Of a stretch of 64,000 nucleotides of DNA, positions 8,488 to 16,227 are shown piece after piece. The stretch spans positions 1,612,001-1,676,000 of the forward strand of contig NZ_CP060490.1 in assembly GCF_014334055.1 (NCBI RefSeq). The letters run 5' to 3'. The position numbers and the translations under genes were made by a program. The notes under the pieces are model-generated. The model had not been told where the DNA came from and did not search any database. It worked only from the letters and a program-made list of their open reading frames with translations. Positions within the stretch are counted from its first letter, which is position 1; every line of letters starts with the position of its first letter. The stretch is from Oscillibacter hominis. Its GTDB lineage: Bacteria > Bacillota > Clostridia > Oscillospirales > Oscillospiraceae.

Positions 8488-10590
8488 TTGATAGAAAAGA
8501 TCGCCCATACCCTGACCCGCAAGCCCAGATTGGTGGCGCTGATCGCGGTGGCTCTGCTGATCCCCTCTGTCCTTGGCGCCGTGGCCACCCGCATCAACTA
8601 CGACATTTTAACCTACCTGCCCGAGGATTTGGAGTCCACCCAGGGCGAGGCCCTGCTGGAGGACCCCTTCCACGACGCGGCCATCAGCATGCTGATCGTG
8701 GAGGATATGCCCTCCGGCTACACCGACCGCCTGATCCAGGACATCCAGAAGGTCCCCGGCGTCAGCAATGCCATCTGGGTGTCCAACCTGGTGGGCATCC
8801 AGATTCCCACCGACATGATCCCCGCCGACATTCGGAACATGTTCTACTCCGGGGACTCCACCATGATGATCATCCAGTATGAAAAGCCCGGCGCCTCCGA
8901 GGAGACCATGTCCGCCATCGACCAGGTCCGGTCCGTTTGCAACGAGCACTGCTTCCTGGCCGGGTTCTCCGTGGTCATCAAGGACACCAAGGACTTGGTG
9001 GACGAGGAGCTGCCCCTCTATGTGCTGTTAGCGGTGGTGCTGGCCTTTGCGGCCATGTCGCTGACCATGGACTCCTGGATTCTGCCCCTGGTGTTCCTGG
9101 CCGACATCGGCATCGCCATTCTCTACAACTTCGGCACCAACCTCTTCCTGGGGGAGATCTCCTACATCACCAAGGCCATTGCCGCCGTGCTTCAGTTGGG
9201 CGTGACCATGGACTACTCCATCTTCCTCTACCGCCGGTACGAGGAGGAGCGCAGCAACTATGACGACAACCGGGACGCCATGGCCCAGGCCATCGAGGCG
9301 GCCTTCACCTCCCTCTCCGGCAGCAGCCTCACCACGATTGCCGGCTTTCTGGCCCTGTGCTTCATGCAGCTGACCCTGGGCCGCGATATCGGCATTGTCA
9401 TGGCAAAGGGCGTGGTGCTGGGCGTGGCCTCCGTGATTTTGGTGCTGCCCGCCCTGCTGCTGATCTTTGATGGGCCCATCAACCGCTTCCGCCACAGGGC
9501 CTTCCTCCCCCGCTTTGAAAAAGTCAACAGCCATATTGTCCGCCGCAGCAAGCGGTATGTAGCGCTGTTCCTGCTGCTGTTCCTCCCCTTTGTCTACGCC
9601 CAGAACCACGCCGGCGTCTACTACAAGTTAGATGAGGCCCTGCCCCAGGACATGGCCTCCATCGTGGCCAACAACAAGCTGAAAAACGACTACAACATGG
9701 CCTCCACCCATTTTGTGGTGCTGCGCAGCGACCTCTCCGCCACGGAGATGAATGCCCTCGAATCCCAGGTCAAGGACCTGGCCGGCATCGACGCGGTGGT
9801 TTCCTGCTCCAGCCTGCTCGGCACCGGCATCCCCGATTTCTTCATTCCTGAGTCAGTGACCGGCATGCTCAAGCAGGGTGGCTATCAACTGATGATGATC
9901 AACTCCCGCTACGCAACCGCGTCCGATCAGGTCTCCGAGCAGCTCCGGCAGCTGGGCGAGGTGGTCAAGCGCTATGACCCGGAGGCCAAGATCACCGGCG
10001 AGGCGGCCCTGACCGCCGACCTGATCTCCACCTCCAGCGTGGACTTCAAGGTCACCAACTACATCTCCATCGCCGCCATCTTCCTCATCATCGCCGTGCT
10101 GTTCGGCTCCCTCTCCGTGCCGCTGGTGCTGGTGGCCACCATTGAGCTGGCCATTTTCATCAACCAGGGCATCCCCTATTTCACCGGCTCCGTCATCCCC
10201 TTTGTCTCCCCCACCATCATCGGATGCGTGCAGTTGGGCGCCACGGTGGACTACGCCATTTTGATGACCACCCGGTTCCGGGAGGAGCTGAACCGCGGAC
10301 TGGACCGCAAGGAAGCCATCGCTGTGGCCGCCACCGCCTCTGATTCCTCCATCATCACCAGCTCCCTGGTCCTGTTCTGCGCCACCCTTGGCGTGGGGAT
10401 GATCTCCAAAATTGAGATCATTAGCTCCATCTGCATCATGTTGGCCCGGGGCGCGCTGATCTCCGCCGTGGTCAGCATCTTCATCCTCCCCTCCGTGCTG
10501 TGCGTCTGTGAGCCGCTGATCGCAAAGACCAGCCTGAAGTGGAGGCCCCGGACCAAAGCGGAAAACCCGGAGCTCACCTCTGTCAAATAG
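8488..10590 (+). CDS. MMPL/RND family transporter
   Basis: 700 residues with two halves, each with one N-terminal helix, a large extracytoplasmic loop and a cluster of about five helices, which is the RND/MMPL layout. Helix 4 of each half carries the conserved acidic motif region (AVLQLGVTMDYSIFLYRRYE and CVQLGATVDYAILMTTRFRE). Family members export lipids, siderophores or drugs using the proton gradient. TTG 8488 is preferred because AGGTGAGGTG precedes it at 7 bases; an in-frame GTG at 8473 has a poorer site. It follows the secreted coiled-coil gene and ends in a bidirectional terminator. The substrate is unknown. Confidence 0.88.
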   Translation: MIEKIAHTLTRKPRLVALIAVALLIPSVLGAVATRINYDILTYLPEDLESTQGEALLEDPFHDAAISMLIVEDMPSGYTDRLIQDIQKVPGVSNAIWVSNLVGIQIPTDMIPADIRNMFYSGDSTMMIIQYEKPGASEETMSAIDQVRSVCNEHCFLAGFSVVIKDTKDLVDEELPLYVLLAVVLAFAAMSLTMDSWILPLVFLADIGIAILYNFGTNLFLGEISYITKAIAAVLQLGVTMDYSIFLYRRYEEERSNYDDNRDAMAQAIEAAFTSLSGSSLTTIAGFLALCFMQLTLGRDIGIVMAKGVVLGVASVILVLPALLLIFDGPINRFRHRAFLPRFEKVNSHIVRRSKRYVALFLLLFLPFVYAQNHAGVYYKLDEALPQDMASIVANNKLKNDYNMASTHFVVLRSDLSATEMNALESQVKDLAGIDAVVSCSSLLGTGIPDFFIPESVTGMLKQGGYQLMMINSRYATASDQVSEQLRQLGEVVKRYDPEAKITGEAALTADLISTSSVDFKVTNYISIAAIFLIIAVLFGSLSVPLVLVATIELAIFINQGIPYFTGSVIPFVSPTIIGCVQLGATVDYAILMTTRFREELNRGLDRKEAIAVAATASDSSIITSSLVLFCATLGVGMISKIEIISSICIMLARGALISAVVSIFILPSVLCVCEPLIAKTSLKWRPRTKAENPELTSVK

Positions 10591-10598
10591 TTCCATGC

Positions 10599-10639
10599 AA
10601 AAAAGAGAGCCGTGCACCTTCGTGCAGGGCTCTCTTTTC
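10599..10639. terminator. Bidirectional terminator between MMPL and GltS-like genes
   Basis: AAAAGAGAGCC-GTGCAC and GTGCA-GGGCTCTCTTTT form a long stem flanked by A and T runs, so it can end transcription from both converging genes. Confidence 0.88.
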
Positions 10640-10669
10640 ACAGATACGGCCATGGCTTTTGGAGGCGAA

Positions 10670-12025
10670 TCATTCCCCATATGCCCCACGGCCCGCCTTT
10701 GGTAATTTACCGTACCACCAGCCGCAGCTCCTGCTGGCAATCAGGCAGGCCGCGGCGATGGCCCCAAAGAGGCCGACCACAAGCCAGACCCTTCCGGCCA
10801 TGAGCATCGCGGGGCAGAACGACCAGGTGAAAATCTCCAGCAGCGTGGTGAACGGCGTTGTGATCGCCGTATCGCTCAAGGTCCTGCTCTTGTTCTGCGG
10901 GTCCACGATGCGCAGCAGCACAAAGCCAATGGCAAACACGCCGGTCAGGTATCCATAGCAGAATATGCTTCGCTCACACCAGCACTTTTCATTCATCCGG
11001 GAACCGAAAAACGTATAGTTCACCACCACAAGCACAATTCCGGTGAGCATCAGGATCAGCAGCGGCAGCGCGTACTTGACCACCACGGGGATTTTGATGA
11101 GCGCCACGCCGAAAAACACCAGATAATCCGTGGCGCAGCCGGAAATCCGGCCGAACAGCTCGGTGTCCACATACTCGTACACGCCCGCTTTTTTCAGAGC
11201 CGCCCAGAAGACCAGCCCGAAGAGGAACCCCACGCAGTAGTCGGGGATGCTCAGGCTGAAGGTGCTGCTCACCCATCGGGCGCCTAAAATACCCAGTCCG
11301 GCCGGCACCAGCAGCAGCGCCGTATGCCAGGCCAGCGGGTCAATGGACACCACGGAAACGCCGTCCCGGCACATGGACTGCTGCTTTTCCTTTGGGATCA
11401 GGCCGGTGCGCAGTTCACCGGAGATGAACCGGAAATCCTTGATAAACTCCGTATAGCCTTTTTTTGTGGCGATCTTAATGAGGATCATGCCTCCAAACAC
11501 GCCTGTCAGGATGCCCACCGTAGCAGACGTCATACAGAGGTCCATGGCATCCGCAAACCCCAGGTCGCCCAAGGCGACGCCGACGGCGGCCGCTGTCCCA
11601 TGACCGCCGCAAAAGCCGGAAATCAGGATAAAGCCGAAAGCGTCGCTGGTCCCCGGCACAAGGCGGGCGATGAGCAGGACGGAGATCAAAACCGGGATTG
11701 CCACCTGGATGCAGTGCCCAAAAAACCGATAGGACAGAAAACTCATCATGCGTCCAATCTCCTTCTTTGCCCCTGTGGCAAAGTGGAAGCCCTGGACACC
11801 GACGGCGGTAAACACAATGACGATCAGGATACCGGCGTAAGAACCCGCGCTCTCTGAAAACTTCAGGACATCAAAGCCATAGCTCCCCATGATCAGGCCG
11901 ATGATGCCGGCAATCAGGCTTGCGGGGACAAAGAAGGCCTGCACCGCCTTCACCTTGGAGCGGATGAGCTGCCCCGCCAGAATCAATGCGGAAGCAATCG
12001 CAAAATCCAAAAATATATCCGTCAT
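10670..12025 (-). CDS. Sodium/glutamate symporter family transporter (GltS-like)
   Basis: 451 residues with about 11-13 hydrophobic helices. The N-terminus (VKAVQAFFVPASLIAGIIGL) and the glycine-rich stretch SGFCGGHGTAAAVG match the two-fold repeated re-entrant regions of the ESS/GltS family, which carries out sodium-coupled uptake of glutamate. The substrate may differ here, because the gene is linked to an amino-acid-modifying OCD-family enzyme and a radical SAM protein rather than to glutamate metabolism. The ATG is preceded by GGAGG at 10 bases. It lies downstream of the OCD gene on the same strand, with a terminator-like hairpin between them. Confidence 0.82.
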   Translation of the reverse strand: MTDIFLDFAIASALILAGQLIRSKVKAVQAFFVPASLIAGIIGLIMGSYGFDVLKFSESAGSYAGILIVIVFTAVGVQGFHFATGAKKEIGRMMSFLSYRFFGHCIQVAIPVLISVLLIARLVPGTSDAFGFILISGFCGGHGTAAAVGVALGDLGFADAMDLCMTSATVGILTGVFGGMILIKIATKKGYTEFIKDFRFISGELRTGLIPKEKQQSMCRDGVSVVSIDPLAWHTALLLVPAGLGILGARWVSSTFSLSIPDYCVGFLFGLVFWAALKKAGVYEYVDTELFGRISGCATDYLVFFGVALIKIPVVVKYALPLLILMLTGIVLVVVNYTFFGSRMNEKCWCERSIFCYGYLTGVFAIGFVLLRIVDPQNKSRTLSDTAITTPFTTLLEIFTWSFCPAMLMAGRVWLVVGLFGAIAAACLIASRSCGWWYGKLPKAGRGAYGE

Positions 12026-12054
12026 ATTTGCCGATCCTCCGTATTCTAAATTTT

Positions 12055-12092
12055 TTGAAAAGCGGACACCGCATGGAACCGCGGTGCCCGCT
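12055..12092 (-). terminator. Terminator between the OCD-family gene and the GltS-like gene
   Basis: On the minus strand AGCGGGCACCGC pairs with GCGGTGTCCGCT (one G-U pair that would be A-C in the plus-strand transcript, favouring minus-strand function), followed by TTTTCAAAAAATTT. It lies upstream of the symporter start, so it may reduce read-through into the symporter. Confidence 0.75.
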
Positions 12093-12184
12093 TTCCGGAA
12101 CCTGATATTTGTTAGCAGCAGTTGGTCAGGCTGTCGTTGACTGAATCGTTCGCTTGTTTTGGCTTGCTGAGGGAATCTGGAACG

Positions 12185-13240
12185 TTACATATTGTGGGGC
12201 TCTTTCCACTGGTAGACTTCCGTCCCGAGCCCCTTTTCCAGACAGCCCTTGTAGACCTCGTAGCAGTTGAGCACATCGGTGATGACGATGCCGATGGTCG
12301 CAAACAGGTAGATGTCGTCGGGGTTGGTGCGGCCGGGCTTATTGCCAAGCAGCACATCGGACACCTGGGTCACCAGCGGATAGGTGGGCTTTGCCATCTT
12401 GCCGTCAAGCACCATGTTGGCCAGCGTGCAGGAGTCCCGGTCATTCAGGCGGTCCAGCCAATCCATGCCGAATTTGACATTGGGCAGCAGATGGCACTCC
12501 TCCTTATAGTCATACTGGGAAACAAACGAGTGGAAGGAGCCCTTCTTCAGCCAGGCAGGCTCCACATATTCCTCTCCCACGTCCACGGTGGTGACGGTAT
12601 GTACAATGTCCGAATCCCGGATGGCCTCTTCGGCGCTGTCCACCACTGAGAATTCATACCCCAGGTGCTTCCACCGTTCACAGAACTTCTCGGCGTTTTC
12701 CCTGCGGATATCATACACCTTGATCTTCTTGATGTGCTTCATAAACATCAGAGTGGCCTGCATGCAGTATCCGGCGATGACGCCGCTGCCCACCAGGCCC
12801 ATCACCTCTGAATCCTCCCGGGCAAAACACTTGGCCCCCAGGCCGCTGCCGCAGCCGGTCCGGATGCCGCTGACAAGGGTGTCGTCCACCACGGCCAGCG
12901 GATAGCCGGTCTCCTCATCAAACAGCTCCACCAAGCCGTTGGAACGGGGCTTTCCCAGCTTGCGGGGATTGGTGGGGTTGGAGGGGATCTCCTTTACGCC
13001 GGCCACATGGACGTTTTCCTCGTCGCTGTTGAGGATGCACGCGTGCAGGCCGATCCGCTTTCCGGCGTGCTTTCCTTCCTGCCACATCATGTGAAAGAGC
13101 GGAATTTCGATGGTCTCGCCCCGGCCCAGCATCTTATTTGCACGAATGACATTGTTCATGACCCAATTGAGATCCCCGGCGCCAATTTCCATTGCCTCTT
13201 CCTGGGAAATCCACAGCACTTTGTTTTCTTTACCAGCCAT
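12185..13240 (-). CDS. Ornithine cyclodeaminase / mu-crystallin family enzyme
   Basis: 351 residues with the NAD-binding core GLVGSGVIAGYCMQATLMF at about 147-165, KVYDIRRENAEKF after beta-2, and DSDIVHTVTTVD. The ligand region includes GLHACILN, HVAGVKEIPSN and VDDTLVSGIRTG. OCD-family proteins are dimeric NAD(P) enzymes acting on imines and amino acids: lysine/ornithine deamination, ketimine reduction or alanine dehydrogenation. The subtype is not certain. Long variants of this kind have been annotated as tyramine oxidase subunit B, which I cannot verify. The start ATG follows GGAGG (TAGGAGGATGTCAAG). The promoter is shared with the divergent radical SAM gene. Confidence 0.8.
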   Translation of the reverse strand: MAGKENKVLWISQEEAMEIGAGDLNWVMNNVIRANKMLGRGETIEIPLFHMMWQEGKHAGKRIGLHACILNSDEENVHVAGVKEIPSNPTNPRKLGKPRSNGLVELFDEETGYPLAVVDDTLVSGIRTGCGSGLGAKCFAREDSEVMGLVGSGVIAGYCMQATLMFMKHIKKIKVYDIRRENAEKFCERWKHLGYEFSVVDSAEEAIRDSDIVHTVTTVDVGEEYVEPAWLKKGSFHSFVSQYDYKEECHLLPNVKFGMDWLDRLNDRDSCTLANMVLDGKMAKPTYPLVTQVSDVLLGNKPGRTNPDDIYLFATIGIVITDVLNCYEVYKGCLEKGLGTEVYQWKEPHNM

Positions 13241-13292
13241 CTTGACATCCTCCTAAATTGTTCATTTCCGCTAAGCAATAGCTCGTGCTATC

Positions 13293-13321
13293 AAAATACA
13301 TCACTATTGCTATCATGTCAA
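13293..13321 (-). promoter_or_regulatory. Promoter of the OCD-family gene
   Basis: On the minus strand TTGACA (13316-13321), 17-base spacer, TATTTT (13293-13298). The CTATCA box at 13310-13315 abuts the -35 and the box at 13288 partly overlaps the -10. Confidence 0.7.
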
Positions 13322-13370
13322 GTATTTTATCTCTCAAATTTTCTATCATATTTTTGTTTACTATCACTAT

Positions 13371-13399
13371 TTGCATTATTTTCTATCTTAATGTATCAT
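13371..13399 (+). promoter_or_regulatory. Candidate promoter of the radical SAM gene
   Basis: TTGCAT (13371-13376), 17-base spacer containing CTATCT, TATCAT (13394-13399). Two CTATCA boxes lie immediately upstream of the -35. Confidence 0.55.
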
Positions 13400-13443
13400 A
13401 TTTACGATAGCAAGTCTATATCATTTCCGGGAGGTTATATCAC

Positions 13444-14361
13444 ATGGCACCCAATCCGTATAAAACCCGAATAGGCGGCGCCACCGTCACCATTTTTGTT
13501 CCTTACGACTGTACCAACCACTGCCCGTTCTGCATCAATAAAGAGGAATACGCCCACTCCGAGGGCTTCTCCCTGGAGCATATCTGCCAAAGCATCCGTC
13601 AGATGAACGCGCTCACCCCTCGGTGTGATGTTGTGTTCACCGGCGGGGAGCCCTTCGCCGACCTGGCCGCGCTGCAAAAAATGCTGGATGAAGTCCCATC
13701 CAGCCACAACATCTACATCAACACCACATTGCCGGTAACGCCCCGGCAGCCCAAAGGGGAGCTTCTATCCTTTTTGAACCGCAACCGGCAAAAAATCTCC
13801 TGTCTGAACATCTCACGCCTTATGCGCCGATACGTCGTGGAATCCAACGACGATCTGCTGGCTTGCCTTCCGGTCCCCCTGCGCATCAACTGTGTTTTGT
13901 ATCAGGACTATCCTTCGGAAAAGCTGGTGCCGTTTTTGAACCGCTTCCGCCCGATTCCCGGCGTCTCGGTACAGTTCCGCTGCGATTACACCGCCACCAC
14001 GCCCGAAACGCTGTATGAACGGGACCACATTGTACAAAAACTCCAGCAAGTTGCCGAATTCATCGGCCTGGAGGGCTGCCGCATGCGCTGCGGCTTTCAT
14101 TTCGTGTACCGTGGCATGCCCTTGGCCTATCACAAGACGCTTCCCTATTCCACCATCCGGGAGACAGACCCTGTCAGCGGAATCACCTACGATGTCCTGT
14201 ACGACATTGTGATCAAGCAGACCGGGACCATCCACAGCGACTGGACCGGGGTTTCCCTGAATTTGGAAGGGTATCGGCACGCCGTGTACGAGCCTTATGA
14301 TTTAAAATGGTTGACCTCTATTTCAAATTCAAATCACGCAAGCGATTTTACTTCAAAATAA
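13444..14361 (+). CDS. Radical SAM protein of unknown reaction
   Basis: 305 residues. The 4Fe-4S motif CxxxCxxC is CTNHCPFC at about residues 23-30, and the SAM-binding FTGGEPF lies at about 66-72. The rest follows a partial TIM-barrel pattern (NIYINTTLP, CLNISRLMRRYV, INCVLY). A C-terminal Cys pair (GCRMRCGFHF) might help bind metal but is not a full SPASM domain. GGGAGG precedes the ATG at 9 bases. It shares a promoter region with the divergent OCD gene and precedes an RpiR regulator. No peptide substrate gene was found next to it, so a small-molecule substrate such as an amino acid is a reasonable but unproven guess. Confidence 0.8.
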   Translation: MAPNPYKTRIGGATVTIFVPYDCTNHCPFCINKEEYAHSEGFSLEHICQSIRQMNALTPRCDVVFTGGEPFADLAALQKMLDEVPSSHNIYINTTLPVTPRQPKGELLSFLNRNRQKISCLNISRLMRRYVVESNDDLLACLPVPLRINCVLYQDYPSEKLVPFLNRFRPIPGVSVQFRCDYTATTPETLYERDHIVQKLQQVAEFIGLEGCRMRCGFHFVYRGMPLAYHKTLPYSTIRETDPVSGITYDVLYDIVIKQTGTIHSDWTGVSLNLEGYRHAVYEPYDLKWLTSISNSNHASDFTSK

Positions 14362-14393
14362 TGGAATATTTTTAAAACCGCCCGTTACTTTTC

Positions 14394-14440
14394 CTATCAA
14401 ATGTGATATCATATGATTGGCGTAAATTGGCGCGCCAATT
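14394..14440 (+). promoter_or_regulatory. Promoter/operator region of the first RpiR gene with 16-bp palindrome
   Basis: It holds CTATCA (14394-14399) as part of TATCA-AATG-TGATA, a -10-like TATCAT, and a perfect palindrome AATTGGCGCGCCAATT (14425-14440) 36 bases before the RpiR start. The palindrome is a plausible autoregulatory operator; no T-run follows, so it is not a terminator. Confidence 0.5.
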
Positions 14441-14476
14441 CATCCGGAACACGGATCAGTAACGGAGTGTGGCAGT

Positions 14477-15340
14477 ATGGCACAATCTAAAATCGAAGAG
14501 CTTCTGCAGCATAAGGACCGCCTGCCCCGCCAGCAGCAGGCAATCTGCGAATACGTCTCACAGCATATTTCCGAACTGGACTCCCTGACCGCGAGCCAGC
14601 TGGCCAAGGCCGTGGGCGTGGGCGACGCCACGATTTTCCGCTTCCTGAAAAATATCGGCTACGAGTCTTACGGCGCGTTTCGGGCGGATGTGAAGCGCTA
14701 TGCCATCCAATTCTCACAGTCCTCCTACTGGAAAACCCTCGCTTCCCTGGATTCCCAGAAGGAATTGGGAGAGAGCTCCCTGATGCAGGTGTTTTCCGCG
14801 GCGATCGACGTGATGGACAAATCCATGACGGCCACCCTTATCCAGGGGCTCAATGAGGCGGCCAGCCTCATTTTATCCGCCCCCAAGGTGGGCTTTTTCG
14901 GCCTGCGCACCTCCAAGCCAGCGGCGCTGTATTTTTACTACCTGCTGCTCCCCTTTCTCTCCACCGTACAGCAGCTTGGCTATGATGAGCATTTCATCTT
15001 TGAACGGGTCCGGCAGCTGCCAACGGGTAGTGTGATCTTTTTTATCACCAGCTGGCCCAATACCAAAATGACCATTGATGTGGCGGAATTCTGCCATCAG
15101 TGCGGCCACCGGATCATCCTTTTGACCAACGAAGCTACCTGTCCCATTGCCGCTTATGCGGATTTGCTTCTGCAGATGCCAGAGATGGAGGGGCAGTACT
15201 CCATTGCACCCTACATCCTGATGGCGGACGCCCTGGCAAAGGAAATCGGCCTGCGGCTCAGGCCGGAATCCCTGCGCCAGCTCCATGAGGCGGACGCGAT
15301 TTTAGCCGAATGGGGCGTGACCAACTGGAGCGACCGCTGA
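14477..15340 (+). CDS. RpiR/MurR family transcriptional regulator
   Basis: 287 residues. The N-terminal HTH_6 region (residues 1-75) contains SQLAKAVGVGDATIFRFLKNIGYESYGAFR. A SIS sugar-isomerase-like domain covers about 110-250 (KVGFFGLRTSKPAALYFYYL, VIFFITSWPNTKMTIDVAEFC). RpiR proteins usually sense phosphosugars, but here the neighbours point to amino-acid-like metabolism. The ATG follows CGGAGTG. It is encoded right after the radical SAM gene with its own promoter region and ends in a strong terminator, so it probably controls the divergent cluster. Confidence 0.85.
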   Translation: MAQSKIEELLQHKDRLPRQQQAICEYVSQHISELDSLTASQLAKAVGVGDATIFRFLKNIGYESYGAFRADVKRYAIQFSQSSYWKTLASLDSQKELGESSLMQVFSAAIDVMDKSMTATLIQGLNEAASLILSAPKVGFFGLRTSKPAALYFYYLLLPFLSTVQQLGYDEHFIFERVRQLPTGSVIFFITSWPNTKMTIDVAEFCHQCGHRIILLTNEATCPIAAYADLLLQMPEMEGQYSIAPYILMADALAKEIGLRLRPESLRQLHEADAILAEWGVTNWSDR

Positions 15341-15385
15341 AGGGCCGATCTTCTCTACGGCTTTTCCGTCCGTAAATTTTCTGCA

Positions 15386-15420
15386 AAGCCGCTCCCTGCA
15401 AATGCAGGGGGCGGCTTTTT
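15386..15420 (+). terminator. Rho-independent terminator after the first RpiR gene
   Basis: AAGCCGC-T-CCCTGCA and TGCAGGG-G-GCGGCTT pair almost perfectly and are followed by TTTTT. Confidence 0.9.
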
Positions 15421-15434
15421 CGCGAAATCTTCCC

Positions 15435-15462
15435 TTGACAAATGAAAATTTCATGCTATTAT
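15435..15462 (+). promoter_or_regulatory. Strong promoter of the fatty-acid synthesis operon
   Basis: A perfect TTGACA (15435-15440), a 16-base spacer and TATTAT (15457-15462) with an extended -10 TG. It precedes acpP by about 70 bases and drives the acpP-acc-fab operon. Confidence 0.85.
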
Positions 15463-15474
15463 ACTTTTAAAAAT

Positions 15475-15496
15475 TTAGTTAAATATTTTTAGCTAA
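15475..15496 (+). promoter_or_regulatory. Candidate FabT/MarR-type operator upstream of acpP
   Basis: TTAGTTAA (15475-15482) and the self-palindrome TTAGCTAA (15489-15496) are 14 bases apart, in the initially transcribed region. They resemble the TTAGTTTG-type half sites known for FabT in lactic acid bacteria. The last gene of the operon encodes a MarR protein, the natural candidate to bind here (inference). Confidence 0.45.
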
Positions 15497-15529
15497 TATT
15501 TTTGAATGCAAAGTAAAGGAGTATTTCAT

Positions 15530-15760
15530 ATGTCTTTTGAAGAAGTCCGCGAGGTAATCGTCGACACACTGGCCTGCGACGCGGAGCAGGTGACCCTTGA
15601 CGCCACGTTGATGGAGGATCTGTCGGCCGACTCACTGTCCATTGTGGAGCTGACCATGGCACTGGAGGAAAAGAGCGGCATCACCATCGACGACGAAGCC
15701 ACGGCCAAGCTGAAAACCGTCGGCGACATTGTCCAGTACCTGCAGGCCCATCAGTCCTGA
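15530..15760 (+). CDS. acpP: Acyl carrier protein
   Basis: 76 residues, acidic and helical, with the phosphopantetheine attachment serine in ADSLSIVEL (about residue 37). The start ATG follows AAAGGAG at 9 bases; an upstream in-frame ATG at 15506 lacks a site. It is the first gene of the fatty-acid operon and supplies the acyl carrier for all the Fab enzymes encoded downstream. The usual DSLD motif is DSLS here, a small variation. accB starts 53 bases downstream. Confidence 0.93.
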   Translation: MSFEEVREVIVDTLACDAEQVTLDATLMEDLSADSLSIVELTMALEEKSGITIDDEATAKLKTVGDIVQYLQAHQS

Positions 15761-15813
15761 TGCAAAGCGGCGGCTTTTTCCGGGCGCCGCTTTCCTCACG
15801 GGAAAGGATATAT

Positions 15814-16224
15814 ATGACCAACCAAGAACTCTCTGAGCTGATTGCTCTTTTTGACCGAAGCACCGCATTGACCATGAAACTTTCCGAAGAGGGGTTCTCC
15901 CTGGAACTGGATCGCAGGGGACGCGGGGAGGCGGCCGTCCCTCCTGTTCCGCAGCCCGCAGCGCCGGAGGAGTCCGGCCATGACGGCAAGTGGGTCAGGG
16001 CCCCGTTGGTGGGCACCTTTTACGCCGCCCCCGGCCCTGACCAGCCGCCCTTTGTCCAGCCCGGCAGCCATGTCGCAAAGGGGCAGACGCTCTGCCTCAT
16101 CGAGGCCATGAAGATGATGAGCGAGGTCTGCGCGCCCTGCGAGTGCATCATCGAGGAAACGGCGGCCCAAAACGGCCAGCTGCTCTCCTATGACGCGCCC
16201 ATCTTCCGGTACCGGGAGGCCTGA
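15814..16224 (+). CDS. accB: Acetyl-CoA carboxylase biotin carboxyl carrier protein
   Basis: 136 residues. The C-terminal biotinyl domain has the lysine acceptor in IEAMKMMSEV (about residue 95), preceded by RAPLVGTFYAAPGP. A Pro/Ala-rich linker joins it to a short helical N-terminus. GGGAAAGGA precedes the ATG at 15814; the ATG at 15760 that overlaps the acpP stop has no ribosome binding site. It carries carboxyl-biotin between AccC and the AccDA transferase. accC begins 3 bases after its stop. Confidence 0.93.
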   Translation: MTNQELSELIALFDRSTALTMKLSEEGFSLELDRRGRGEAAVPPVPQPAAPEESGHDGKWVRAPLVGTFYAAPGPDQPPFVQPGSHVAKGQTLCLIEAMKMMSEVCAPCECIIEETAAQNGQLLSYDAPIFRYREA

Positions 16225-16227
16225 GCC

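Larger units (their letters stand above)
13288..13410. repeat. Ladder of CTATCA boxes in the divergent promoter region
   Basis: CTATCA occurs at 13288, 13310, 13343 and 13361, with near copies CTATCT at 13383 and GATAG at 13406, in an AT-rich 200-base gap. Spacings are 22, 33, 18 and 22 bases, mostly multiples of about 11, so most boxes face the same side of the helix. Two boxes overlap or touch the promoter of the OCD gene and one lies in the spacer of the radical SAM promoter. The likely reader is the nearby RpiR regulator, whose own promoter has TATCA-AATG-TGATA; that link is inference. Confidence 0.6.

Noticed and set aside
15760..15813. accB start at the ATG overlapping the acpP stop
   Set aside because: It has no ribosome binding site; the ATG at 15814 has GGGAAAGGA and starts the conserved protein.
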